64,000 nt of DNA, taken from the NCBI RefSeq assembly GCF_012927245.1, contig NZ_JABBGE010000003.1:675026-739025 (forward strand), written 5' to 3'. The DNA is from Streptomyces sp. R302. Lineage in GTDB: Bacteria; Actinomycetota; Actinomycetes; Streptomycetales; Streptomycetaceae. The notes beneath the pieces are model-generated. The model saw only the letters and a list, made by a program, of their open reading frames with translations, was not told the origin of the DNA and searched no databases. Positions 15,563 through 22,520 of this stretch are shown here, piece after piece. The stretch's first letter is position 1. The number at the start of each line of letters is the position of its first letter. Made by a program: the position numbers and the translations under genes.

Positions 15563-15612
15563 ATGGTGTGAGGTCGAGACCGGATGCTCGCGACATCGAG
15601 CTCTGCGTTTGA
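14317..15612 (+). CDS. tnpB: TnpB RNA-guided nuclease / OrfB transposon protein
   Basis: This is a 431-residue protein of usual family length. The RuvC catalytic acids appear intact: Asp198 in GIDWG, Glu288 in VAVEDF and Asp369 in SPRDKNSA. A four-Cys zinc finger (339, 342, 359, 362) lies between the last two, as in functional TnpB. The ATG follows TACGGT by six bases (leaderless). Residues from about 416 on are encoded by DNA past the predicted transposon end, so the reading frame runs into the flank. The protein should cut targets next to a transposon-associated motif guided by the omega RNA from its own 3' end. Confidence 0.9.
   Translation: MATFSTAAGGTAHARYSYRLRVSSTALAALLGEWDRCRWIWNECVVRSKKAHAAGEKCGPARLDRMLTEARAITPWLAQGSSVPQQQLIRDFGRARTKALKDIKDRLPVRRRAGLPAYKKRRVADPTLNYTRNGFRLKDGRLHLAGGIVLSVVWSRALPADPTSVRVHRDAVGHWYASFVVPATPQPLPETGAVLGIDWGVKEIATTTSDAHNLPHPEFGRKAKERLSRYDRMMARRRPERGKAASKGYRAAKRLRAKAYQKVARQRVDTGRKWAKKVMRDHDVVAVEDFRPRFLARTMMARKAADAAIGATKSALIEMGRKHGRDIRLVHPAHTTMDCARCGARAKHALPLSERTYTCDACGATSPRDKNSARVMLVRAGLDPAGAEGVRPPGAWLQEATRARNPLPEQGWEHSNGVRSRPDARDIELCV
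15482..15562 (+). ncRNA. Predicted omega-RNA (reRNA) scaffold 3' end
   Basis: Within the tnpB 3' end lies a perfect 11-bp hairpin (15490-15500 with 15504-15514, loop GTG), followed by a smaller TCCCT-GAGC-AGGGA stem (15536-15549) and the terminal GGGAGCATTCAA. This matches the layout of TnpB guide RNAs, where the scaffold ends at the transposon boundary and the next 15-20 flanking bases (15563-15582) act as guide. The 5' limit is not defined. Confidence 0.45.
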
Positions 15613-15639
15613 CTCTCCCTCCGTGTCAGAGTCTTGAGT
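15609..15639 (+). promoter_or_regulatory. MerR-type promoter/operator
   Basis: A -35 TTGACT (15609-15614) is followed after 19 bases by a possible -10 (15634-15639). The long spacer carries the dyad GACTCT-N11-AGAGTC (15611-15633). Stretched promoters with a central dyad are how MerR-family activators work, so the gene that starts at 15650 probably regulates itself. Confidence 0.5.
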
Positions 15640-15649
15640 AGGGGGCGTC

Positions 15650-16471
15650 ATGTTCACCATCGGAGACTTCGCCCGGCACGGGCGGGTGTCGGTCCGGATG
15701 CTGCGCCATTACGACGCCATCGGACTGCTGCGCCCGGCCCACGTCGACCCGCACAGCGGCTACCGCTTCTACACCGCGGAGCAGCTCGCGCGGCTCAATC
15801 GCGTCATCGCGCTCAAGGACCTCGGCTTCACGCTGGAACAGGTGGGGGCCATCCTCGGCGACGAGATCGGCGCGGAGGAGCTGCGGGGGATGCTGCGGCT
15901 GCGGCAGGCCGAACTGGAGGCCGCCCTGGAGGCGGCGCGGGCGCGGCTCGCCCAGGTCGGTGCGCGGCTCCGAGCCATCGAGAGCGAGGGACGCATGTCC
16001 ACGCAGGACGTCGTCGTCAAGAAGATCCCGGCCGTCCGGATCGCCGAGCTGAGCGCGGTCGCCGCCGGGTTCGAGCCGGAGGCCATCACGCCCGTCATCG
16101 GGCCGCTGTACGAGGAGCTGTGCGGCCGCCTGGAGGCCGCCGGGGTCACCGGGTTCGGGCCGGGGGTCGCGTACTACGAGGACGCCGGGAAGGGCGACGG
16201 CTCGGTCGTCGTGCACGCCGGCATGACCGTGCCCGAGGGCGCCGAGGCCGAGGGGGTGCGTGTGCACGTGCTGCCGGGGATCGAGGAGGCCGCGACCGTG
16301 GTCCACCGGGGGTCGATGGACGACGTCCTCGCCACCTCGCAGACCCTCGCCGCCTGGATCGACACCAACGGGTACGCGTCGGCCGGCTTCTCCCGTGAGC
16401 TGTACCTGGAGTGCCCGGAGGACCCGGCCGGGTGGGTGACCGAGATCCAGGAGCCGATCAGCCGCCCGTGA
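15650..16471 (+). CDS. MerR-family regulator with GyrI-like ligand domain
   Basis: This is a 273-residue protein. Residues 1-70 are the MerR winged helix: MFTIGDFARHGRVSVRMLRH, then YDAIGLLRPA and the Y-R-F-Y-T wing. A dimer coiled coil (about 75-110) carries the usual Leu/Ala/Arg pattern. From about 120 to the end is a GyrI/BmrR-type effector domain, with PAVRIAELSAV at its start and a VVHRGSMDDV strand-helix element. It lacks a metal-binding Cys pair, so the ligand is likely a lipophilic cation or drug. The start ATG is ten bases after the dyad promoter. No efflux gene lies next to it, so the target beyond itself is unclear. Confidence 0.9.
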   Translation: MFTIGDFARHGRVSVRMLRHYDAIGLLRPAHVDPHSGYRFYTAEQLARLNRVIALKDLGFTLEQVGAILGDEIGAEELRGMLRLRQAELEAALEAARARLAQVGARLRAIESEGRMSTQDVVVKKIPAVRIAELSAVAAGFEPEAITPVIGPLYEELCGRLEAAGVTGFGPGVAYYEDAGKGDGSVVVHAGMTVPEGAEAEGVRVHVLPGIEEAATVVHRGSMDDVLATSQTLAAWIDTNGYASAGFSRELYLECPEDPAGWVTEIQEPISRP

Positions 16472-16521
16472 CGGCGGAGGCCCGGGACCGCCGCACCGGT
16501 CCCGGGCCCGGTCTCGACGGG

Positions 16522-17847
16522 CTACTTCTTCAGGGCCTTGCGCAGGCGCAGGGCCCGGCGGGCCAGGCGGCGGACCCTCGGGTGGCGGGGGACCGGGAGG
16601 CCGCCCGGGAGGTCGAGGACGGTGAGCCGGCGGCGGGTGAAGTGGTGCCGGGTGCGCTCGGCGTACGGCCCGGACAGGTGGCGTACCGCCGCCTCCCGCA
16701 GGTCGGCCCTTATGTTCGGCTGCATCGCGAAGCCGACGGCGGCGACCAGGTCGTCGAGGCGGGCGGCGTCCGTCACCGGCTCCTCGTCGTCCGGGCCCGG
16801 CACCAGCGGCGGCAGGACCGCGTCGACGACGGTCAGCGGGATCCGGTTGCTGTTCTGGAACGGGGTGAGCCGCTGGAGGAGCTCCCGGGTGCCGACCCGG
16901 GCGACCGGCAGGCCGTAGAAGGTGCGTGCGGTCATCAGCGCCGTGGAGAAGCAGCCGGCGACCAGCGCGGGCCGCAGCTCGCGGTAGAGCACCTCGGCGA
17001 GGACCGGGCGGGTCTCGACGGTCAGCGCGGCGCCGAGCCGGGCCGCCTCCTCCGTGAGCGAGGCCGTCCAGGAGTCGGGGGCGTTGGGGTGCGGCTTGAA
17101 GACGAGCCGCCGGTGGCCGCGGGCGACCGCGCCGCGCACCATGCTCAGGTGCAGCTCCTCCTCCTCGGCGGCCGTCATCAGGTTGATCGCGGCGAGGTAC
17201 TGGCCGAGGAGGAGGGCGGGGCCCTCGCCGTCGCCGGCGGGCGCGTCGGTGCCGGCGAGTTCCTCGACGGCCTGGGTGAAGGCCTCCACCGGTACGGTCT
17301 CCGGCACCGCGCCGAACTCGCCGAGCAGCAGCGGCCGCAGCCCCGGCACCAGGTCGAGGTGGAGGAGGCGGGCGGCGCGGCCGCCGATCAGCGGGTCGAT
17401 CTTGTTGCGGGTGGGGCCGTAGCTCATCAGGCCGTCCGCGTAGACGGTGATCGCCGCCTCCGGGAGGAGGGTGGCGACGGCGAGCGCCGGGGTGACCTGG
17501 ATGGACTCCAGGACGAGTTCGATCCGGTCGTCGCCGAGCCTCCACGCCTTGTGGAGGTGGCGCTGGAGCATCGGCACGTCCTGGCCGCGCGGGGTCCAAC
17601 CGCCGGGGTGGAGCGGGGAGATGGTCTCGTTCCAGGAGATCACCTCGTCGAAGCGGCCGCGGATCCGGTCGAAGCCCTCGGCCTCGGTGAAGGCGGGGGT
17701 GGTCTCCGGGATGGGCGCGTTGTTCGTGACGAGGAGGATCCGCCGCGCGGCGGCGCCGAAGCAGCCGCTGTCTATGGCGGCGGCCAGGGTGACCGCGCCG
17801 TACAGGGTGGACGCGGCGAGGATCTGGGTCGTACGGGCCGTGCTCAC
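16522..17847 (-). CDS. Polysialyltransferase-like glycosyltransferase
   Basis: This is a 441-residue protein. The start is GTG 17845-17847, overlapping the stop of the GT2 gene (GTGA). Features of the bacterial polysialyltransferase group (PF07388/GT38-like) are visible: ITVYADGLMSYGP in the first half, KPHPNAP near the middle (the conserved H-P motif) and GCFSTALMTARTFYG (Ser/Thr nucleotide-sugar contact). The C-terminus is very basic (RRALRLRKALKK) and may hold the protein to the inner membrane face. It should transfer CMP-activated nonulosonic acid onto a growing wall polymer. Substrate identity is inferred from neauA/neuB-type genes nearby. Confidence 0.8.
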   Translation of the reverse strand: MSTARTTQILAASTLYGAVTLAAAIDSGCFGAAARRILLVTNNAPIPETTPAFTEAEGFDRIRGRFDEVISWNETISPLHPGGWTPRGQDVPMLQRHLHKAWRLGDDRIELVLESIQVTPALAVATLLPEAAITVYADGLMSYGPTRNKIDPLIGGRAARLLHLDLVPGLRPLLLGEFGAVPETVPVEAFTQAVEELAGTDAPAGDGEGPALLLGQYLAAINLMTAAEEEELHLSMVRGAVARGHRRLVFKPHPNAPDSWTASLTEEAARLGAALTVETRPVLAEVLYRELRPALVAGCFSTALMTARTFYGLPVARVGTRELLQRLTPFQNSNRIPLTVVDAVLPPLVPGPDDEEPVTDAARLDDLVAAVGFAMQPNIRADLREAAVRHLSGPYAERTRHHFTRRRLTVLDLPGGLPVPRHPRVRRLARRALRLRKALKK

Positions 17848-18875
17848 GCGGCCACCTCCGAGGGGTTCGGGCCGGTCGCGGGAGGCCGGCCGCCCGGCGG
17901 GGCCGGCGGCGGCGGTGCGGGCCGCCGGCGGCGCAGCTTGCGCAGGACGGCGGCCCGGTCGCCGCCCATCGCGGTCAGCGCCGCGTCGAGGACGTCCTGC
18001 GGCATGCGGCGCAGCGCGCCCGCGCTCATCGCCTTCAGCTGCCGGGCCACGTCGGGCTCGAACTTCTCGATGGAGCCGACGTGGTGGGCGATCACCGCGC
18101 AATAGGTGCGGACGGCTTTCGGGAGAAAGCGTTCGGCGTCCTTGTCCTTCGCGGTCTCCTCGACGACCTGGTCGAAGGCGCGGATGAAATCCAATTGCCG
18201 GACGTCGCCGATCTGGGTGAGGGAAGTCGCCACTCCGCGCCGGTAGAAGACGCCGAGTTCACCTATGGCGGCGAACGATTTCGCCTCGCGGTGCAGCCGC
18301 CAGATCCAGGGCCGGTCCTCGGCGGTGCGCAGCCCGTGCGGGAAGTGCAGCAGGCCCTGGTCGAGCAGCCGGCGGTGGTAGATCCCGGCCCAGGCGAAGG
18401 GGTAGTCGACGGAGGTGGTGCGGTGGGCGGGGAGGATCGCCTCGCGCGGGTCGAGGACCTCGCCCCGGCGGGGCACGGGCACCCGGCGGACCGAGCGGGC
18501 GCGGCCGCTGACGGAGGTGTGGTCGGTGCGCAGGAAGTCGCAGCCGAGGCCTTCGGCGGCGGCGAGGAGCCGCCCGTAGTAGCCGGGGGAGAGCCAGTCG
18601 TCCCCGTCGAGGAAGGCGATGTACTCGCCGCGGGCCGCGTCCAGACCGGTGTTGCGGGCGGTCGCCAGGCCCTCGTTCCGCTCGTGCCGGATCAGGACGG
18701 CGCCGGGCAGGGTCCGGGCGGCCCGTTCGAGGATGTCGGGGGTGTCGTCGGACGAGCAGTCGTCGACGAGGAGGAACTCGACGTCCTCGCGGGCGTTGGC
18801 GCGCAGACCGGCGAGGGTGTCGGGGGCGTATGTCTGCACGTTGAAGAACGGCACGACGACGGAGAGCTTGACCAC
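17844..18875 (-). CDS. Family 2 glycosyltransferase
   Basis: This is a 343-residue GT-A enzyme. The start GTG (18873-18875) lies seven bases after a TAGCGT -10. The opening LSVVVPFFNVQTY, the VDDCSSDDT loop and the LDGDDWLSP metal-binding D-x-D are all present in the first 110 residues. NEGLATARNTGLDAARGEY is typical of GT2. The C-terminal part is basic with a Pro-rich end. It resembles polymerases and chain transferases of teichoic-acid-like glycopolymers. It is co-transcribed with the polysialyltransferase-like gene. Confidence 0.9.
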   Translation of the reverse strand: MVKLSVVVPFFNVQTYAPDTLAGLRANAREDVEFLLVDDCSSDDTPDILERAARTLPGAVLIRHERNEGLATARNTGLDAARGEYIAFLDGDDWLSPGYYGRLLAAAEGLGCDFLRTDHTSVSGRARSVRRVPVPRRGEVLDPREAILPAHRTTSVDYPFAWAGIYHRRLLDQGLLHFPHGLRTAEDRPWIWRLHREAKSFAAIGELGVFYRRGVATSLTQIGDVRQLDFIRAFDQVVEETAKDKDAERFLPKAVRTYCAVIAHHVGSIEKFEPDVARQLKAMSAGALRRMPQDVLDAALTAMGGDRAAVLRKLRRRRPAPPPPAPPGGRPPATGPNPSEVAA

Positions 18876-18882
18876 GCGGCCG

Positions 18883-19087
18883 ACGCTAGGCGCCGCCCCG
18901 GCCGCTTCGCCGACCGTCCGGGGGATTTTCGGTGAACACGAAGCGGCGGGCTGATTAACCGCCTTTACCCGAGGGGATTTCGGGCCGTCCAACGGCTGAA
19001 TCCCGGGCCGCTTCAGTTCACGGAGAGGTGCTGTTCACCGTTTGTTGTGGCCCAGTTGGGCCGCCGACCGGAATGGACTTCTAGCGT
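18883..19087. promoter_or_regulatory. Divergent leaderless promoter pair
   Basis: Each of the two divergent genes has the same hexamer TAGCGT exactly seven bases before its GTG start: minus strand 18883-18888 and plus strand 19082-19087. Both fit TAnnnT -10 elements of leaderless transcripts. The roughly 190 bases between hold no gene. Equal cores suggest both halves of the glycopolymer cluster are read by the same sigma factor. Confidence 0.5.
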
Positions 19088-19094
19088 CCTCGAC

Positions 19095-20408
19095 GTGCCA
19101 GAAAGTTCCAGTGAAGCGGTACGGGTCGCCGTACTCGCGGATTCCGACACCCGGTGGAAATGGGGTGCGCTCACCGCGCGCCGCATCACCCCGGCGGACG
19201 CCTCAGGTTCCGCAGGCTCCGCACCGGAGCCGACCGGTTTCGTCCTCCGCGGCCGGGCCACCCCCACCGCCCGCCAGCTCGCCGAGACGGGCGCCTCCAC
19301 GGCCGCCCCGCGCGAGGTGACCGGCGCCGAGTTCCTGCGCGAGGTGCGGGACGCGGAGGCGCGCGGCGAGCGGTACGACGTCGTGGTCCTCGCACTGGTC
19401 GGCGGCACCGTCCGGGCCGTCCTCCAGGGCCTCGCCGACCTCGGTCTCGACCGCCGGCCGGTGATCGTCACCGGCTATGTCGGGGTCGTCTACGAGAAGC
19501 TGGCCGACGGCCTGCTCCTGCGCCACGGCGCCGACGTGGTCCTCGCCAACTCCCGTCACGACGCGGAACGTTTCCGCGCCGTGTACGAAGGGGTCGGCGC
19601 GGGTGCCGAGTCGGTCGTCGAGGCCGCCCTGCCGTTCCTCGGCGGCGCCCCGCACCGCCGCGAGGAGGGTCGCGACACCCTGGTGTTCGCCGCCCAGCCG
19701 TCCGTCCCGGTCACCCGGAACGAACGGGCGTACGTCCTGGAGCGCCTGGTCCGGCACGCCCGGCTGCACCCGGAGCGCGAGGTCCTCCTCAAGCTCCGCT
19801 CCAAGCCCGGCGAGCACACCACGCACCTGGAGGAGCACCCGTACCAGCGGCTGGTCCGCGACCTCGACCCGCCCGCCAACTTCCGTCTGGTGTACGGGCA
19901 CATGGGCGAGGTCCTGGACCGCACCGACCTGCTGGTCACCGTCTCCTCCACGGCCGCCCTGGAGGCCCTGCACCGCCGCATCCCCACCGCGATCCTGACC
20001 GACTGCGGGGTCCGCGAGGTGAACGGCAACCACCACTTCATCGGCTCCGGGCTCCTCACCTCCTTCGACCGGCTCGACGCGGGGCACGCCCCCGAGCCGG
20101 ACGAGGAGTGGCTGGCCCGCCAGGGAGTGGCGTCGGACGGTTCGTACGACTCCGCCTTCGACGCCGCCCGCGCGCGGGTCGCGGAGCTGCTCGCGCTGCC
20201 CGGACTCCCCCCGATCAGCCCCTACTACACCGCCGAGACGGCCCCCGGCTACCTGCCGGGGATCCTCGCCCGCCACCGCCTGGACGTCACCGCGCCCCCG
20301 GCCCGCGACAGCGGGCTGCGCCGGATCGTCCGCGAGGCGGCGCGCGGCGCCTACCGCCACGGCGTGCAGCGCGTGGCCCCCGTCGTCCGACGCCTGGGAG
20401 AACTGTGA
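19095..20408 (+). CDS. DUF6716-type putative glycosyltransferase
   Basis: This is a 437-residue protein. The start is GTG 19095, leaderless. The N-terminal half has a Rossmann-like beta-alpha pattern (VRVAVLADSDTRWKWG, then VVVLALVGGTVRAVLQG and VIVTGYVGVVYEK). The C-terminal half resembles GT-B sugar-nucleotide sites, with LLKLRSKPGEH and LLVTVSSTAALEALHRRIPT. It ends basic. It is the first gene of a five-gene operon for making and using CMP-nonulosonic acid. I infer a transferase role; the family is annotated only as a domain of unknown function. Confidence 0.75.
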   Translation: MPESSSEAVRVAVLADSDTRWKWGALTARRITPADASGSAGSAPEPTGFVLRGRATPTARQLAETGASTAAPREVTGAEFLREVRDAEARGERYDVVVLALVGGTVRAVLQGLADLGLDRRPVIVTGYVGVVYEKLADGLLLRHGADVVLANSRHDAERFRAVYEGVGAGAESVVEAALPFLGGAPHRREEGRDTLVFAAQPSVPVTRNERAYVLERLVRHARLHPEREVLLKLRSKPGEHTTHLEEHPYQRLVRDLDPPANFRLVYGHMGEVLDRTDLLVTVSSTAALEALHRRIPTAILTDCGVREVNGNHHFIGSGLLTSFDRLDAGHAPEPDEEWLARQGVASDGSYDSAFDAARARVAELLALPGLPPISPYYTAETAPGYLPGILARHRLDVTAPPARDSGLRRIVREAARGAYRHGVQRVAPVVRRLGEL

Positions 20409-21613
20409 TGCCCACGAAGAAGCCGAGCCCCACCGTGCTCGCCGTCATCCCCGCGCGGGGCGGCTCCAAGGGCGTCCCCGCCAAGAACCTCGCCCCGGTC
20501 GCCGGGATCCCGCTGGTCGGCCGGGCCGTCCGGGCCTGCCTCGGCGCGGTCGGCGTCACCGACGTCGTCGTCTCCACCGACGACCACGCCATCGCCTCCG
20601 CCGCCCGCTCCTTCGGCGCCGAGGCCGTCCAGCGCCCGGCCGCGATCGCGGGCGACACCGCCACCAGCGAGTCCGCCGTCCTGCACGCCCTGGACGCCTT
20701 CGAGGCCGGCGCGGGCCGCACCGCCGACGTGGTCCTCCTCGTCCAGTGCACCAGCCCCTTCCTGACCTCCGACGAGGTCGCCGCGGCCGTCGCCCGGATC
20801 GTCGACGGGGAGGCCGACACCGCCTTCACGGCGGCCCCCTCGCACGGCTTCCTGTGGAAGGAGACGGAGGACGGCGCCACCGGCGTCAACCACGACAAGG
20901 CGCACCGCCCGCGCCGCCAGGACCGCGAGGCCGAGTACCTGGAGACCGGCGCCGTCTACGCGATGGACGCGTCCGGGTTCCGTACCCACGGCCACCGCTT
21001 CTTCGGCCGCACCGCGCTCGTCGTCACCGACCCGGCCCGCGTCCTGGAGATCGACGACCCGCACGACCTGGCCCGTGCCAAGGCCCTCGCGCCGCTCCTC
21101 GACGAGCCGGCCACCCCGGCCTTCGCCGACGTCGACGCGGTCGTCCTCGACTTCGACGGCACCCAGACCGACGACCGGGTCCACCTCGACGCGGAGGGCC
21201 GGGAGTTCGTCTCCGCCCACCGCGGCGACGGCCTCGGCATCGCGGCCCTGCGCCGCGCCGGACTGCCCGTCCTCATCCTCTCCACCGAACAGAACCCCGT
21301 CGTCGCCGCCCGCGCCCGGAAGCTGAAGATCCCCGTCCTGCACGGGATCGACCGCAAGGACCTCGCCCTCAAGGAGTGGTGCGAGGCCGAGGGGATCGAC
21401 CCGGCGCGCGTCCTCTACGCCGGCAACGACGTCAACGACCTGCCCTGCTTCCACCTCGTCGGCTGGCCCGTCGCGGTGGGCAGCGCCCACGACTCCGTCC
21501 GGGCCGCGGCCCGCGCGGTCACCGCCACCCCGGGCGGCTTCGGAGCGATCCGCGAGATCGCCGCCTGGCTCCTCGGACCCGAGCTGAACACCCCCACCCC
21601 TTTCCCGAACTGA
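20408..21613 (+). CDS. neuA: CMP-nonulosonic acid synthetase fused to a HAD phosphatase
   Basis: This is a 401-residue two-domain protein. Residues 1-230 are the cytidylyltransferase: AVIPARGGSKGVPAKNLAPV (CTP loop), VVVSTDDHAIA, QCTSPFLTSDEV and ETGAVYAM. Residues 240-385 are a KdsC-like HAD phosphatase: DFDGTQTDD (nucleophile Asp), LSTEQNPVVAARA, then the metal motif GNDVNDLPC. It would dephosphorylate a 9-phosphate intermediate and activate the sugar with CTP. The fusion is known from CMP-Kdn/CMP-sialic enzymes. The ATG overlaps the previous stop (TGATG). The gene_symbol is given for the synthetase half. Confidence 0.9.
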   Translation: MPTKKPSPTVLAVIPARGGSKGVPAKNLAPVAGIPLVGRAVRACLGAVGVTDVVVSTDDHAIASAARSFGAEAVQRPAAIAGDTATSESAVLHALDAFEAGAGRTADVVLLVQCTSPFLTSDEVAAAVARIVDGEADTAFTAAPSHGFLWKETEDGATGVNHDKAHRPRRQDREAEYLETGAVYAMDASGFRTHGHRFFGRTALVVTDPARVLEIDDPHDLARAKALAPLLDEPATPAFADVDAVVLDFDGTQTDDRVHLDAEGREFVSAHRGDGLGIAALRRAGLPVLILSTEQNPVVAARARKLKIPVLHGIDRKDLALKEWCEAEGIDPARVLYAGNDVNDLPCFHLVGWPVAVGSAHDSVRAAARAVTATPGGFGAIREIAAWLLGPELNTPTPFPN

Positions 21614-21626
21614 AGGAAGCACCACC

Positions 21627-22520
21627 ATGAACTCCCGCCTGCGCACCCTCGGCCCGAAGACCGCCGGCCCCGGTCGGCCCGTCTACATCTGCGGCGAGAT
21701 CGGCATCAACCACAACGGCGATCTGGAGAACGCCTTCAAGCTGATCGACGTGGCCGCCGAGGCCGGCTGCGACGCCGTCAAGTTCCAGAAGCGCACCCCG
21801 GAGATCTGCACCCCGCGCGACCAGTGGGACATCGAGCGCGACACCCCCTGGGGCCGGATGACGTATATCGACTACCGCCACCGCGTCGAGTTCGGCGAGG
21901 ACGAGTACCGCCAGATCGACGAGCACTGCAGGAAGCGCGGCATCGACTGGTTCGCCTCCCCGTGGGACACCGAGGCCGTCGCCTTCCTGGAGAAGTTCGA
22001 CGTCCCCGCCCACAAGGTCGCCTCCGCCTCCCTCACCGACGACGAGCTGCTGCGCGAGCTGCGCGCCACCGGCCGCACCGTCATCCTCTCCACCGGCATG
22101 TCGACGCCGAAGCAGATCCGCCACGCGGTCGAGGTCCTGGGCAGCGACAACATCCTGCTCTGCCACGCCACTTCCACCTACCCGGCCAAGGCCGAGGAGT
22201 TGAACCTGCGCGTCATCCAGACGCTCCAGGAGGAGTACCCGAACGTCCCGATCGGCTACTCCGGCCACGAGACCGGCCTGCAGACCACCCTCGCCGCCGT
22301 CGCCCTCGGCGCCGCCTTCGTCGAGCGCCACATCACCCTCGACCGCGCCATGTGGGGCTCGGACCAGGCCGCCTCCGTCGAGCCGCAGGGCCTGGAGCGC
22401 CTCGTCCGCGACATCCGCACCATCGAGACCGCCCTCGGCGACGGCGTGAAGAAGGTGTACGAGTCGGAGCTCGGCCCGATGAAGAAGCTCCGCCGCGTCC
22501 TGGAGCCCGTCTCCGCATGA
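21627..22520 (+). CDS. neuB: NeuB-type nonulosonic acid synthase lacking the SAF domain
   Basis: This is a 297-residue protein. The TIM barrel is complete: CGEIGINHNGDLENAFKLI, AVKFQKRTPE, FASPWDTEAV, ILSTGMSTPKQI, HATSTYPAKAEELN, IGYSGHETGLQT and the metal-ligand segment ERHITLDRAMWGSD. It condenses phosphoenolpyruvate with a hexose or hexosamine (mannose-6-phosphate for Kdn). Most NeuB proteins are about 340-360 residues with a C-terminal antifreeze-like SAF domain that closes the active site. That domain is missing here. The ATG is 13 bases after neuA and the stop overlaps the next ATG. Confidence 0.9.
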   Translation: MNSRLRTLGPKTAGPGRPVYICGEIGINHNGDLENAFKLIDVAAEAGCDAVKFQKRTPEICTPRDQWDIERDTPWGRMTYIDYRHRVEFGEDEYRQIDEHCRKRGIDWFASPWDTEAVAFLEKFDVPAHKVASASLTDDELLRELRATGRTVILSTGMSTPKQIRHAVEVLGSDNILLCHATSTYPAKAEELNLRVIQTLQEEYPNVPIGYSGHETGLQTTLAAVALGAAFVERHITLDRAMWGSDQAASVEPQGLERLVRDIRTIETALGDGVKKVYESELGPMKKLRRVLEPVSA

